DNA of 5,772 nucleotides from contig WQWK01000141.1 of assembly GCA_009785395.1 (NCBI GenBank), positions 1-5,772 of the forward strand, written 5' to 3'. This document shows positions 1 through 5,733 of this stretch, one piece after another. Both the position numbers and the translations under genes were made by a program. The notes beneath the pieces are model-generated. The model was given only the letters and a program-made list of their open reading frames with translations. It searched no databases and had not been told where the DNA came from. Source of the DNA: Conexibacteraceae bacterium. Lineage in GTDB: Bacteria; Actinomycetota; Thermoleophilia; Solirubrobacterales; Solirubrobacteraceae. Every line of letters starts with the position of its first letter. The first letter of the stretch is position 1.

Positions 1-1868
1 GACGCCGGCTCGCGCAGCTGTTCCCGATCTGGGAGACGCGCAACGGCTCCCGCGCCAAGGAGCTGAACCTTCCGGCCTTCGTCTACATCGAGACGCACGG
101 CGGCACCGCGATCGGCGGCACCGACGACCACGCCGGGATCGACATCGGCCGCACCTTCACCGAGACCCCGCGGGCCCACAACCCGGTCGAGTTCCTGGCG
201 CACGTGCGGGCCGGGAACGCGGTCGCCCACGGTGACCAGGGCGGCGCCGCGAAGTGGACCCACGCCGCGATGGCGCTCGCGATCCGCTCGCTCGGCGACG
301 GCGAGGCGCGCGGGCGCCCCGACCCGGCCGCCGTCGTCAAGATCGTCGAGCGCGTGCTCAACGAGGGCAACGTCCGCTCCGGCGAGGTGCAGCGCGACAT
401 CGGCCCCGAGGATGCTTTGGCGCTGCTGCGCTCGTGGCTGGGCGCGATGGACCTGGAGGTCGACGAGCGCCGGCTGATCGAGCGCCTGCAGGACGGTGAC
501 ATCGGCCATCAGGATCTCTACCGGCGCGCGCGCCGGATCCACGAGCGCGAGCTCGCGCGGGTCGTGCACGAGACGATGGCCGTGATCGAGGAGGGCCGCC
601 TCCCGGACTACGGACGCACGGCCGCCAACCTGTTCGACGCATGCGTGCCGGCGATCCCGTACGCGGCCGCCGCCGCCTTCCTCGGGCGCGAGAAGCTGAA
701 GCTCAGCCGCAGCGACGGCGACCGTCCGCGGGTCGCGATCGTCGCCGATGGTGTCGGCGGCATGCACGGCGTGACCCACACGATCCAGCAGATCCGTGAG
801 CGCGGCGTCCCCGGCTTCGAGGTCGAGGTGATCGGCACCGACGCCGATGTCGACCGCCGCCTGAGCGCTGTCGCCGAGGTCGACGTGCCCTTCTACAAGG
901 GGCTGAAGATCGGCGTGCCCAGCATCACGGCGATCACGGAGGCGATCGCCGAGGGCCGCTACGACATGGTCCACGTGACGAGCCCCGGTCCGGCCGGAAT
1001 CGCCGCTTGGGGGATCGCGAAGCTGCTGGAGCTGCCGTTGCTTGGCAGCTACCACACCGAGCTCGCCGCCTACGCAGGCCTGCGCTCCGGCTTCAGCCAC
1101 ATCGAGATGATGGTCAACTTCGCGCTTGGCCGCTTCTACGGCGCCTGCGACGTGGTGCTCTCGCCGAGCGCCGCCACCGACGAGCGGCTCGAGGCGATCG
1201 GCGTCGAGCCGGTGCTGATCGGCCGCTGGGACCGCGGGGTCGACCTGAAGCGGTTCGACCCAGAGCTGCGGGACCCGGGACTGCTGCGTGACCGGGCGGT
1301 GCCAGCCGGCGCCGTGAAGGTGCTGTACGCCGGGCGCCTGACCCGTGAGAAGGGCGTCGACCTGCTCGCTTCCGCGTTCGAGCTTGCGCGCGAGAGCGAT
1401 CCGCGGCTGCACCTGGTGCTGGCCGGCGGCGGTCCCGAGGAGCAGGCGCTGCGCGAGCGGCTCGGTGAGCACGCGACCTTCCTCGGCTGGCAGTACGGCG
1501 CCGACCTGGCCCGGATCTACGCCAGCGCCGACGTGTTCATGTTCGCCAGCCGCACCGACACCTTCGGCCAGGTCGTGCTCGAGGCCCAGGCCAGCGGCCT
1601 GCCGGTGGTCGCCGTTGGCGAGGGTGGCCCCGCGACCCTGATCGACGACGGCGAGACCGGCCTGCTGACGCTGCCCGAGCCGCGGGCGCTGGCCGCCGCC
1701 GTGCTCCAGATCGTCGAGAGCCCGCTACTCGCCGAGCGGCTGCGCCGCGCCGCGCTGACCGCCGTCCGCGCGCGCACCTGGGAGGCCGCGATGGCGCGGC
1801 TCGCCGACGGGTACACGCGGGCGCTGGCAGCGGCTCCGGCGGACGCCTCCTCGCGCGTCGTCGCGTAG
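1..1868 (+). CDS. PHP-like domain / GT4 glycosyltransferase fusion, 5' end outside window
   Basis: The reading frame (first full codon at base 3) is open to the left edge, so the start lies outside; 621 residues are visible, ending at TAG 1866-1868. Visible residues 24-56 contain ETHGG and GGTDDHAGIDIGRT, which resembles the last metal-binding motif of PHP phosphoesterase-type domains (Asp41, Asp42, His43). A helical linker follows to about residue 240. From about 241 a GT-B fold GT4 glycosyltransferase begins: an acceptor-side Rossmann half with GSYHTELAAY (about 348-357), then the donor half with LYAGRLTREKGVD (from about 441), VLAGGGPEE, and TDTFGQVVLEAQASGLPVV. In that last motif the usual E-x7-E nucleotide-sugar motif reads D519-x7-E527, a variant I believe is not rare in GT4. 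Family knowledge predicts a cytoplasmic, retaining transferase using a nucleotide-sugar donor. The specific sugar and acceptor cannot be read. The PHP assignment is less sure than the GT4 one because only its end is seen. Confidence 0.92.
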   Translation, partial: RRLAQLFPIWETRNGSRAKELNLPAFVYIETHGGTAIGGTDDHAGIDIGRTFTETPRAHNPVEFLAHVRAGNAVAHGDQGGAAKWTHAAMALAIRSLGDGEARGRPDPAAVVKIVERVLNEGNVRSGEVQRDIGPEDALALLRSWLGAMDLEVDERRLIERLQDGDIGHQDLYRRARRIHERELARVVHETMAVIEEGRLPDYGRTAANLFDACVPAIPYAAAAAFLGREKLKLSRSDGDRPRVAIVADGVGGMHGVTHTIQQIRERGVPGFEVEVIGTDADVDRRLSAVAEVDVPFYKGLKIGVPSITAITEAIAEGRYDMVHVTSPGPAGIAAWGIAKLLELPLLGSYHTELAAYAGLRSGFSHIEMMVNFALGRFYGACDVVLSPSAATDERLEAIGVEPVLIGRWDRGVDLKRFDPELRDPGLLRDRAVPAGAVKVLYAGRLTREKGVDLLASAFELARESDPRLHLVLAGGGPEEQALRERLGEHATFLGWQYGADLARIYASADVFMFASRTDTFGQVVLEAQASGLPVVAVGEGGPATLIDDGETGLLTLPEPRALAAAVLQIVESPLLAERLRRAALTAVRARTWEAAMARLADGYTRALAAAPADASSRVVA

Positions 1869-1878
1869 CGACACCTGT

Positions 1879-1898
1879 GCCGGCGATCCCGCGCCGGC
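1879..1898 (+). terminator. GC-rich hairpin after the GT4 gene, possible terminator
   Basis: Ten bases after the TAG of the GT4 gene, GCCGGCG (1879-1885) can pair with CGCCGGC (1892-1898), a 7-bp all-G/C stem with a 6-nt loop. There is no U-tract, so it is not a canonical intrinsic terminator; actinobacterial terminators often lack one. Its right arm lies inside the first 30-bp repeat, so the pairing may be a by-product of that repeat. Confidence 0.35.
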
Positions 1899-1943
1899 TG
1901 TCCCAGAGCCGATCGATCCCGCGCGGGTTGTCCCAGAGCCGAT
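1884..1943. repeat. 2 x 30 bp tandem repeat, 2 mismatches
   Basis: Two abutting 30-bp units, 1884-1913 and 1914-1943, both begin CGATCCCGCG and end GTCCCAGAGCCGAT. They differ only in the middle (CCGGCT against CGGGTT, two substitutions). The second unit contains the palindrome CCCGCGCGGG (1918-1927). The array sits in the intergenic space just after the GT4 gene and runs directly into the inverted repeat at 1942-1950. Its function is unknown; paired operator sites or residue of a local duplication are both possible. Confidence 0.9.
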
Positions 1944-2068
1944 TGTTAACGCCCCTGGGCGGCCACCCTCCCAAATGCTGATTTTGGCGTGATATCGCCT
2001 GCGATACCGAGGCGATATCGTGGCCAAACGCCGTCTTGGGGAACACCTGGGTCGCGGCAGTTAACAAT
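1942..2068. repeat. Nested inverted repeat with ATTGTTAAC ends
   Basis: ATTGTTAAC at 1942-1950 is exactly complemented by GTTAACAAT at 2060-2068. The midpoint of this 9-bp pair is base 2005, the same midpoint as the inner 10-bp inverted repeat (1991-2000/2010-2019). The bases between the outer and inner arms match only weakly, apart from the TTTGGC/GCCAAA arms. The 127-bp span is less G/C-rich than its surroundings. It looks like a small non-coding element with terminal inverted repeats, or a two-tier operator region. I see no clear target-site duplication beside it, so a mobile origin is only a possibility. Confidence 0.6.
1983..2028. promoter_or_regulatory. Long hairpin / operator-like inverted repeat
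   Basis: GATATCGCCT (1991-2000) and AGGCGATATC (2010-2019) form a perfect 10-bp stem with a 9-nt loop. In RNA it can extend through two G-U pairs (1989-1990 with 2020-2021), skip one bulged G (2022), and continue with TTTGGC (1983-1988) against GCCAAA (2023-2028), giving 18 pairs. As DNA, the hexamer GCGATA occurs three times within 25 bp: forward at 2001-2006 and 2012-2017, 11 bp apart, and reversed at 1993-1998. That spacing suits a dimeric regulator binding on one face of the helix. It lies about 110 bp upstream of the membrane-protein gene. Operator, RNA hairpin and element core are all open readings. Confidence 0.6.
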
Positions 2069-2069
2069 G

Positions 2070-2117
2070 CTCGGGCAGGGGGATCGGGGCGGCCTCGGGC
2101 AGGGGGATCGGGGCGGC
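2070..2117. repeat. 2 x 24 bp perfect tandem repeat
   Basis: Two identical abutting 24-bp units, 2070-2093 and 2094-2117, read CTCGGGCAGG then GGGATCGGGGCGGC. The array starts one base after the right inverted-repeat arm and ends seven bases before the -10-like element of the next gene, so it occupies the -35 and upstream promoter space. The units carry GGGATCG, the complement of the CGATCCC found in the left 30-bp units, so the two arrays face each other in opposite orientation. Confidence 0.93.
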
Positions 2118-2123
2118 GCCGGG

Positions 2124-2138
2124 GATAATGCCGCGACG
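2124..2138 (+). promoter_or_regulatory. -10-like element for a probable leaderless GTG transcript
   Basis: GATAAT at 2124-2129 differs from TATAAT at one base, in otherwise very G/C-rich DNA. Its last T lies 9 nt before the GTG codon at 2138, so transcription starting at the usual distance would begin at or within a base or two of that GTG. No Shine-Dalgarno sequence precedes the GTG (the bases before it are GCCGCGAC). Leaderless transcripts of this type are common in actinobacteria. No convincing -35 box is seen; that space holds the 24-bp repeats. Confidence 0.5.
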
Positions 2139-3895
2139 TGTCAGCGGCGGAGCAGGTAGTTCTCGAAAAGCGCCGGCCGGCGAGTGACTTCACGCAGTGG
2201 CCGGCCGCGGCATGGCGGGCAGCCTCGCGCCACCACGGCCTCGTCGCGCTGGTCATCTACGCAGCGCTGGCCGCCTTCTGGGACCGCTCGTCGCTGGCGC
2301 ACCTGGGGTCGGTGTGTCCGTGCGGGCTGCCAGGGGATCCGGCGCAGTACGCGTGGGGGTTTGTCTGGTTCCCGCATGCCCTCTTCAACGGGCTCTCGCT
2401 GCTGCACACGCGGGCGATGTGGGCTCCGACCGGGATCAACCTCGCGGGCGCCACGGCGACCCCGTTGCTGGCGTTTGTGTTCGCGCCGGTCACCTGGCTG
2501 TGGGGTCCGAGGGTCGCGATCGATCTGGCGTGGATCCTGGCGCCGATAACCGCGGCCTGGTCGGCCTACTGGCTCTGCCGCTATGTGACAAGGGCGCCGT
2601 GGGCGGCTTTGTTGGGCGGGCTTGCGTACGGCTTCGGGACCTTCGAGGTCGCGCACCTGGACGGCCATCTGCATCTGGTGATGATCTTCTGCCCACCGCT
2701 GGTCGCGCTCAGCGTGCTCCAGTTCCTGCACGCGAGGATCTCAAGGCGTCGGCTCTGTGGGCAGCTGCTGGTGCTGCTGCTGATCCAGTTCGGGATCTCG
2801 GTCGAGGTGCTCTTCACGATGAGCGTGCTCGGCGTGGTCGGGCTCGCGCTCGGGTGGGTGTTCGCCGGGCCGGAGTTGCGCGGGCGGATACGCGCGACGG
2901 TGGTGCCGATCGTGATCGCGTATGCGGGGCTCGCCGTGCTGATGTCCTGGTACATCGTGGCGCTGCTGCACGCCAACGCCTATGCGACCGGCAAGGGCGT
3001 GCGCTTCCCCACGGACCTGCTGTCGATCGTCACGCCGGAGCAGTACACGTGGATCGGCGGGCAGCGGTTCACGTCCGTGACGAACCGGTTCATCGCCGAC
3101 CGCAGTGAGCTCAACGCTTACATCGGCCTGCCGCTACTGCTGATCGTCGTCTACCAGCTGGCGCGGCGCTGGCGCCGGCGCGAGTCCAAGTGGTTTGCGG
3201 CGATGCTGGTGATCGCGCTGTTCTGGGTGCTCGGCTCGCATCTCTACGTGGATGGCCACGAGAGCATCTGGCTTCCGTACTCGCTGTTCGCGAAGCTGCC
3301 CGGGTTCGACCAGGTGCTCCAGGGGCGCGTCGCCGCGTACCTGGGATTGATGTGCGCGGTGCTGCTCGCCCTGTGGGTCGCGGACTCGGAGCGGCAGTCC
3401 GCCGCGCGCTGGCTGGCCGGACTCGCGGCGGTGGCGTTCGTGCTGCCGAACCTGGCCAGCCCGGGCCCACGGCACGCCGGGGCCTGGCACAGCCCGGCGT
3501 TCTTCAGCACGGGGATCTACAAGCACTATCTGACGAAGGGCGAGACCGTCCTGCCGATCCGCTGGGGGTGGCTCAGTGAGAGCCCGCTGTGGCAGGCCGA
3601 GACGCACATGTACTTCAACCTCGCGAGCGGGTATTTCACAACGGTGATACCGCCGGCCTGGAGGAGCCCGCTCACCAACGACCTGTGGTCAAACCACCCG
3701 GTCGTGAAGAACGCCTACCTGCTGCGGGGATTCGTCGCCGACCGGCACGTCTCGGACATCATCGTCCAGCGCGCTGACATCCACCGCTGGTCGCCCGTGC
3801 TGCGGGCTGCCGGGCTGCACCCCACCGCTACTGTGGGCGGCGTGGCCGTGTATCACATCACGAGCACCTGGCTTCGTGGCGGGTCGCGCGCATGA
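2138..3895 (+). CDS. Polytopic membrane protein, probable GT-C-type glycosyltransferase
   Basis: A 585-residue protein with roughly 10-12 hydrophobic spans between residues about 35 and 445, then a soluble C-terminal part of about 140 residues. The first long extracytoplasmic loop has CPCGLPGDPAQYAW (residues 60-73). An acidic residue in this loop, here Asp67 of GDP, is the position where GT-C enzymes hold their catalytic or metal-binding acid. It is followed by an aromatic-rich segment and MWAPTGIN, which resembles a large actinobacterial family of uncharacterised GT-C-like membrane proteins. The tail has YLTKGETVLPI and LWQAETHMYFNLASGYF, features I associate with the same family. Family knowledge suggests transfer of a sugar from a polyprenyl phosphate carrier on the outer face of the membrane. 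The overlapping DPM1-like gene supports this. GTG 2138 is preferred because of the -10 position. Substrate unknown; no gene name is justified. Confidence 0.88.
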   Translation: MSAAEQVVLEKRRPASDFTQWPAAAWRAASRHHGLVALVIYAALAAFWDRSSLAHLGSVCPCGLPGDPAQYAWGFVWFPHALFNGLSLLHTRAMWAPTGINLAGATATPLLAFVFAPVTWLWGPRVAIDLAWILAPITAAWSAYWLCRYVTRAPWAALLGGLAYGFGTFEVAHLDGHLHLVMIFCPPLVALSVLQFLHARISRRRLCGQLLVLLLIQFGISVEVLFTMSVLGVVGLALGWVFAGPELRGRIRATVVPIVIAYAGLAVLMSWYIVALLHANAYATGKGVRFPTDLLSIVTPEQYTWIGGQRFTSVTNRFIADRSELNAYIGLPLLLIVVYQLARRWRRRESKWFAAMLVIALFWVLGSHLYVDGHESIWLPYSLFAKLPGFDQVLQGRVAAYLGLMCAVLLALWVADSERQSAARWLAGLAAVAFVLPNLASPGPRHAGAWHSPAFFSTGIYKHYLTKGETVLPIRWGWLSESPLWQAETHMYFNLASGYFTTVIPPAWRSPLTNDLWSNHPVVKNAYLLRGFVADRHVSDIIVQRADIHRWSPVLRAAGLHPTATVGGVAVYHITSTWLRGGSRA

Positions 3896-4623
3896 GCTTC
3901 CCCGCGGAGGCGGCCCCGTGCCTATCTGTCGTCGTCCCGTGCTTCAACGAGGAGCAGACGGTCGGTGAACTGCTGGGGCGTGTGCTCGCGTCGCCGTTCG
4001 TGGCCGAGGTGATCGTCGTCGACGACGGCTCGACCGACGCGACGCTCCCGGCGATCCGCTCGATCGCCGATCCGCGCCTCAGGCTCCTGCAGCAGCCGCG
4101 CAACGCCGGGAAGGGCGCGGCGCTCAGGCGCGGTTTCGCGGAGGTGACGGCTGACTACGTGATCGTCCAGGACGCCGACCTGGAGTATGACCCGTCCGAG
4201 TACGGTCAGCTGCTGCAGCCGCTGCTGTCAGGAAACGCCGACGTCGTGTTCGGCTCCCGCTTCCTCACGGACCGGCCGCGGCGCGTCCTCTACTTCTGGC
4301 ACTCCGTCGGCAACAAGCTGCTGACGCTGGTCTCCAACGTGTTCACCAACCTGAACCTCACCGACATGGAGTCCTGCTTCAAGGTGTTCCGCCGCGAGGT
4401 GATCCAGTCCATCGACCTACGGGAGGACCGCTTCGGCTTCGAGCCGGAGGTCACGGCCAAGGTCGCGCGCGGCGGCTGGCGCATCTATGAGGTCGGGATC
4501 AGCTACCACGGCCGCACCTACGCCGAGGGCAAGAAGATCGGCTGGCAGGACGCGCTCCAGGCGGCGCGGTGCATCGTCATCTACTCGCCGCTGTGGAGTC
4601 GCCTGGCCGGTCAGCGGGCCTGA
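3892..4623 (+). CDS. DPM1-like family 2 glycosyltransferase (polyprenyl-phosphate sugar synthase type)
   Basis: A 243-residue GT-A fold GT2 enzyme. SVVVPCFNEEQTV (12-24) begins the nucleotide-binding half. VVDDGSTD (42-49) gives the UDP/GDP-binding aspartates, NAGKGAALRRGF (71-82) is typical of dolichol-phosphate mannosyltransferases, and QDADLEYDP (93-101) is the metal-binding DAD motif. GSRF (121-124), TDMESCFKVFRREV (157-170) and FGFEPEVTAKVAR (181-193) complete the DPM1-like signature. No membrane span is evident, so it is the short soluble or peripheral form. The family moves mannose or glucose from a nucleotide sugar to a polyprenyl phosphate on the cytoplasmic face. ATG 3892 overlaps the stop of the membrane-protein gene as ATGA, so the two are probably translationally coupled and cooperate as donor maker and donor user. 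The sugar and exact lipid are not readable. Confidence 0.95.
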   Translation: MSFPAEAAPCLSVVVPCFNEEQTVGELLGRVLASPFVAEVIVVDDGSTDATLPAIRSIADPRLRLLQQPRNAGKGAALRRGFAEVTADYVIVQDADLEYDPSEYGQLLQPLLSGNADVVFGSRFLTDRPRRVLYFWHSVGNKLLTLVSNVFTNLNLTDMESCFKVFRREVIQSIDLREDRFGFEPEVTAKVARGGWRIYEVGISYHGRTYAEGKKIGWQDALQAARCIVIYSPLWSRLAGQRA

Positions 4624-4637
4624 GCGCCAATAAGGAG

Positions 4638-4649
4638 TGGCTCGAGCCA
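4638..4649. terminator. Short palindrome between convergent genes
   Basis: TGGCTCGAGCCA is a perfect 12-bp palindrome inside the 29-bp gap between the stops of the GT2 gene (+) and the ACT-domain gene (-). It can form a 4-bp stem with a TCGA loop on either strand. The location suits a bidirectional terminator, but the stem is short and has no U-tract on either side. Confidence 0.25.
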
Positions 4650-4652
4650 GGG

Positions 4653-5021
4653 CTAAGCGAGCGCTGCCCGCAACCCATCCATGTCGGCTGCGCCGAGGAC
4701 GAGCCGGTTCCCGGTAGCGATGTAAACGAGGTCGAGGTTCACGCCCGCCGCGGCAACCTTGCGGGTGACATCCGCCAGGACCCCTGGGCGGTCCGTGACG
4801 TCGACCACGGCAACCTCGTGCTCACGGCTGACAGCGAGCTGGGAGATGCCTAGTGCGTGCCGGACCGCCTCTGCGTGCGGGACGAGGATGTGCAGCTCGG
4901 CCCGCTCGGCGGATCCGAGGCATGTGGCCGCAGCGATGTTGACGCCGGCGTCGCTGATCGCCGCCGCCACATCGGCAAGCGCGCCGGGTGTGTTGTCGAT
5001 GTCGATGACGAGGTCGTGCAC
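4653..5021 (-). CDS. Tandem ACT-domain protein
   Basis: A 122-residue protein made almost entirely of two ACT modules. The first has DIDNTPGALADV (7-18) and AGVNI (25-29); the second has DVTDRPGVLADV (74-85) and AAGVNLDLVYIATGNRLVLG (91-110). The (D/N)xPGxLA...GxN pattern is the ligand-binding turn of ACT domains, which usually sense amino acids. No catalytic or DNA-binding domain is attached, so this is a stand-alone sensor or regulatory subunit of a type common in actinobacteria; its ligand and partner are unknown. The start is GTG 5021, the only possible one, because an in-frame TGA lies just two codons upstream. That TGA (5027-5025) is also the stop of the DUF1801 gene, leaving 3 nt between them and implying co-transcription. 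The only Shine-Dalgarno-like sequence (AGAAGG) is about 14 nt away, so coupled reinitiation is likely. Confidence 0.9.
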   Translation of the reverse strand: MHDLVIDIDNTPGALADVAAAISDAGVNIAAATCLGSAERAELHILVPHAEAVRHALGISQLAVSREHEVAVVDVTDRPGVLADVTRKVAAAGVNLDLVYIATGNRLVLGAADMDGLRAALA

Positions 5022-5024
5022 GCC

Positions 5025-5492
5025 TCAGGTGACCGCCTTCTTCAGAAGCTTGGCGATCTTCGCCTCGTCGGCGGTCGTCAACGACCTGAGCGCGTAGGTG
5101 GTCGGCCACATCTCACCAGCGTCGAGGTTGGCCTTGTCGGTGAACCCGAGCGTGGCGTACCGCGCCTTGAATTTCGCGCCGCTCTGGAAGAAGCAGAGAA
5201 CATTGCCGTCCTTGGCGTAGGCGGGCATCCCGTACCAGGTCTTGGGCGCAAGCTGGGGTGCGGTCGACGCGATCAGCTTGTGAAGCTTGCTGGCCATCTT
5301 GCGATCCGACGGTGGCATCTCGGCGATCTTGGCCAGGCAGGCAGCCTCCTCCGCGGCCTTGTTCCCAGCTGCCTTTCGCTCCTTGACCAGTTCCTTCATG
5401 GCCGCCTTCTCTTCGGCACTGAACACCTTGGAGGCGGCGCTGCGGGCGGCGGGCTCGGCGCTGCGGGCGGCGGGCTTCTTGGTGGCGGGCAT
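5025..5492 (-). CDS. DUF1801-family protein with Ala/Lys-rich N-terminal tail
   Basis: A 155-residue protein. The C-terminal part, about residues 60-155, has PKTWYGMPAYAKDGNVLCFFQSG (83-105) and MWPTTYALRSL, recognisable as the DUF1801 (YdhG-like) fold, a small domain sometimes called an iron-chaperone-like family; its biochemical role is poorly defined. The N-terminus is basic and low-complexity (ATKKPAARSAEPAARSAASK, residues 3-22) and includes a perfect 7-codon duplication, followed by a Lys/Glu/Ala helix (about 26-58). The start at ATG 5492 is chosen because GGAGGAG (complement of 5501-5507) lies 8 nt upstream, ideal for translation initiation. The longer frame from 5528 adds only 12 residues and would place the Shine-Dalgarno inside the gene. 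It is first in a minus-strand pair with the ACT-domain gene. Confidence 0.92.
   Translation of the reverse strand: MPATKKPAARSAEPAARSAASKVFSAEEKAAMKELVKERKAAGNKAAEEAACLAKIAEMPPSDRKMASKLHKLIASTAPQLAPKTWYGMPAYAKDGNVLCFFQSGAKFKARYATLGFTDKANLDAGEMWPTTYALRSLTTADEAKIAKLLKKAVT
5435..5476. repeat. 2 x 21 bp perfect in-frame tandem repeat
   Basis: Bases 5435-5455 and 5456-5476 are identical and adjacent (each reads CGGCGCTGCG then GGCGGCGGGCT on the + strand). They lie in the DUF1801 gene in frame and encode PAARSAE followed by PAARSAA, where the unit boundary falls inside the last codon. The repeat number could change without shifting the frame, lengthening or shortening the N-terminal tail by seven residues. 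Confidence 0.9.
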
Positions 5493-5558
5493 TGGCACTT
5501 CTCCTCCGGAAAAGTCCTGATCGTGCACGGAGAGACGGCACCGGTTTTGGCTGGCCCC

Positions 5559-5574
5559 GCGATCCTAAGCGATC
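5559..5574 (-). promoter_or_regulatory. Candidate promoter/operator of the DUF1801-ACT unit
   Basis: On the minus strand TAGGAT (complement of 5562-5567) matches the TANNNT form of an actinobacterial -10 element and would give a leader of about 60 nt before ATG 5492. It is overlapped by a direct repeat, GCGATC at 5559-5564 and 5569-5574, 10 bp apart, close to one helical turn. No -35 box is seen. The 5529-5733 gap holds no other gene I can support. Confidence 0.3.
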
Positions 5575-5733
5575 GGGACTGAGGCGTGGGCAGATTGCTG
5601 GATCCAGAGCTGTCGCCTGCACTGGCTCAGAGCGGTGGCCTGAGGCGGCGAGGCGGAGTCTGGTTCGACCTCGTCTGGTCTCGGCTCGATGTCATCGTGG
5701 CGCGCGGCTATTGGCGCAGCCGGAACTCAGGCG

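Noticed and set aside
204..206. GTG as start of the GT4 gene
   Set aside because: The same frame is open to the left edge with typical codon usage and a recognisable domain motif upstream, so 204 is an internal valine codon.
1884..2117. CRISPR array
   Set aside because: The repeats are two abutting copies each of two different sequences, without spacers.
2128..2187. 20-codon ATG frame overlapping the start of the membrane-protein gene, possible leader peptide
   Set aside because: Its ATG overlaps the -10-like element, so it would not be in the transcript predicted here, and it has no ribosome-binding site.
1537..2256. 239-codon minus-strand open frame spanning the intergenic region
   Set aside because: It is antisense to the GT4 gene and crosses the repeats; its translation is low-complexity Arg/Pro/Ala-rich, typical of a shadow frame in high-GC DNA.
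2197..3108. 303-codon plus-strand open frame inside the membrane-protein gene
   Set aside because: Its translation is Arg/Ala/Gly-rich with no domain, while the overlapping frame encodes a coherent membrane protein.
5493..5528. N-terminal extension of the DUF1801 protein to the GTG at 5528
   Set aside because: A strong Shine-Dalgarno lies between it and ATG 5492 at ideal spacing, and the extra 12 residues add nothing recognisable.
4857..5582. 241-codon plus-strand open frame over the ACT and DUF1801 genes
   Set aside because: It is antisense to two recognisable families with good starts; its product is Gly/Leu/Arg-rich without a recognisable motif.
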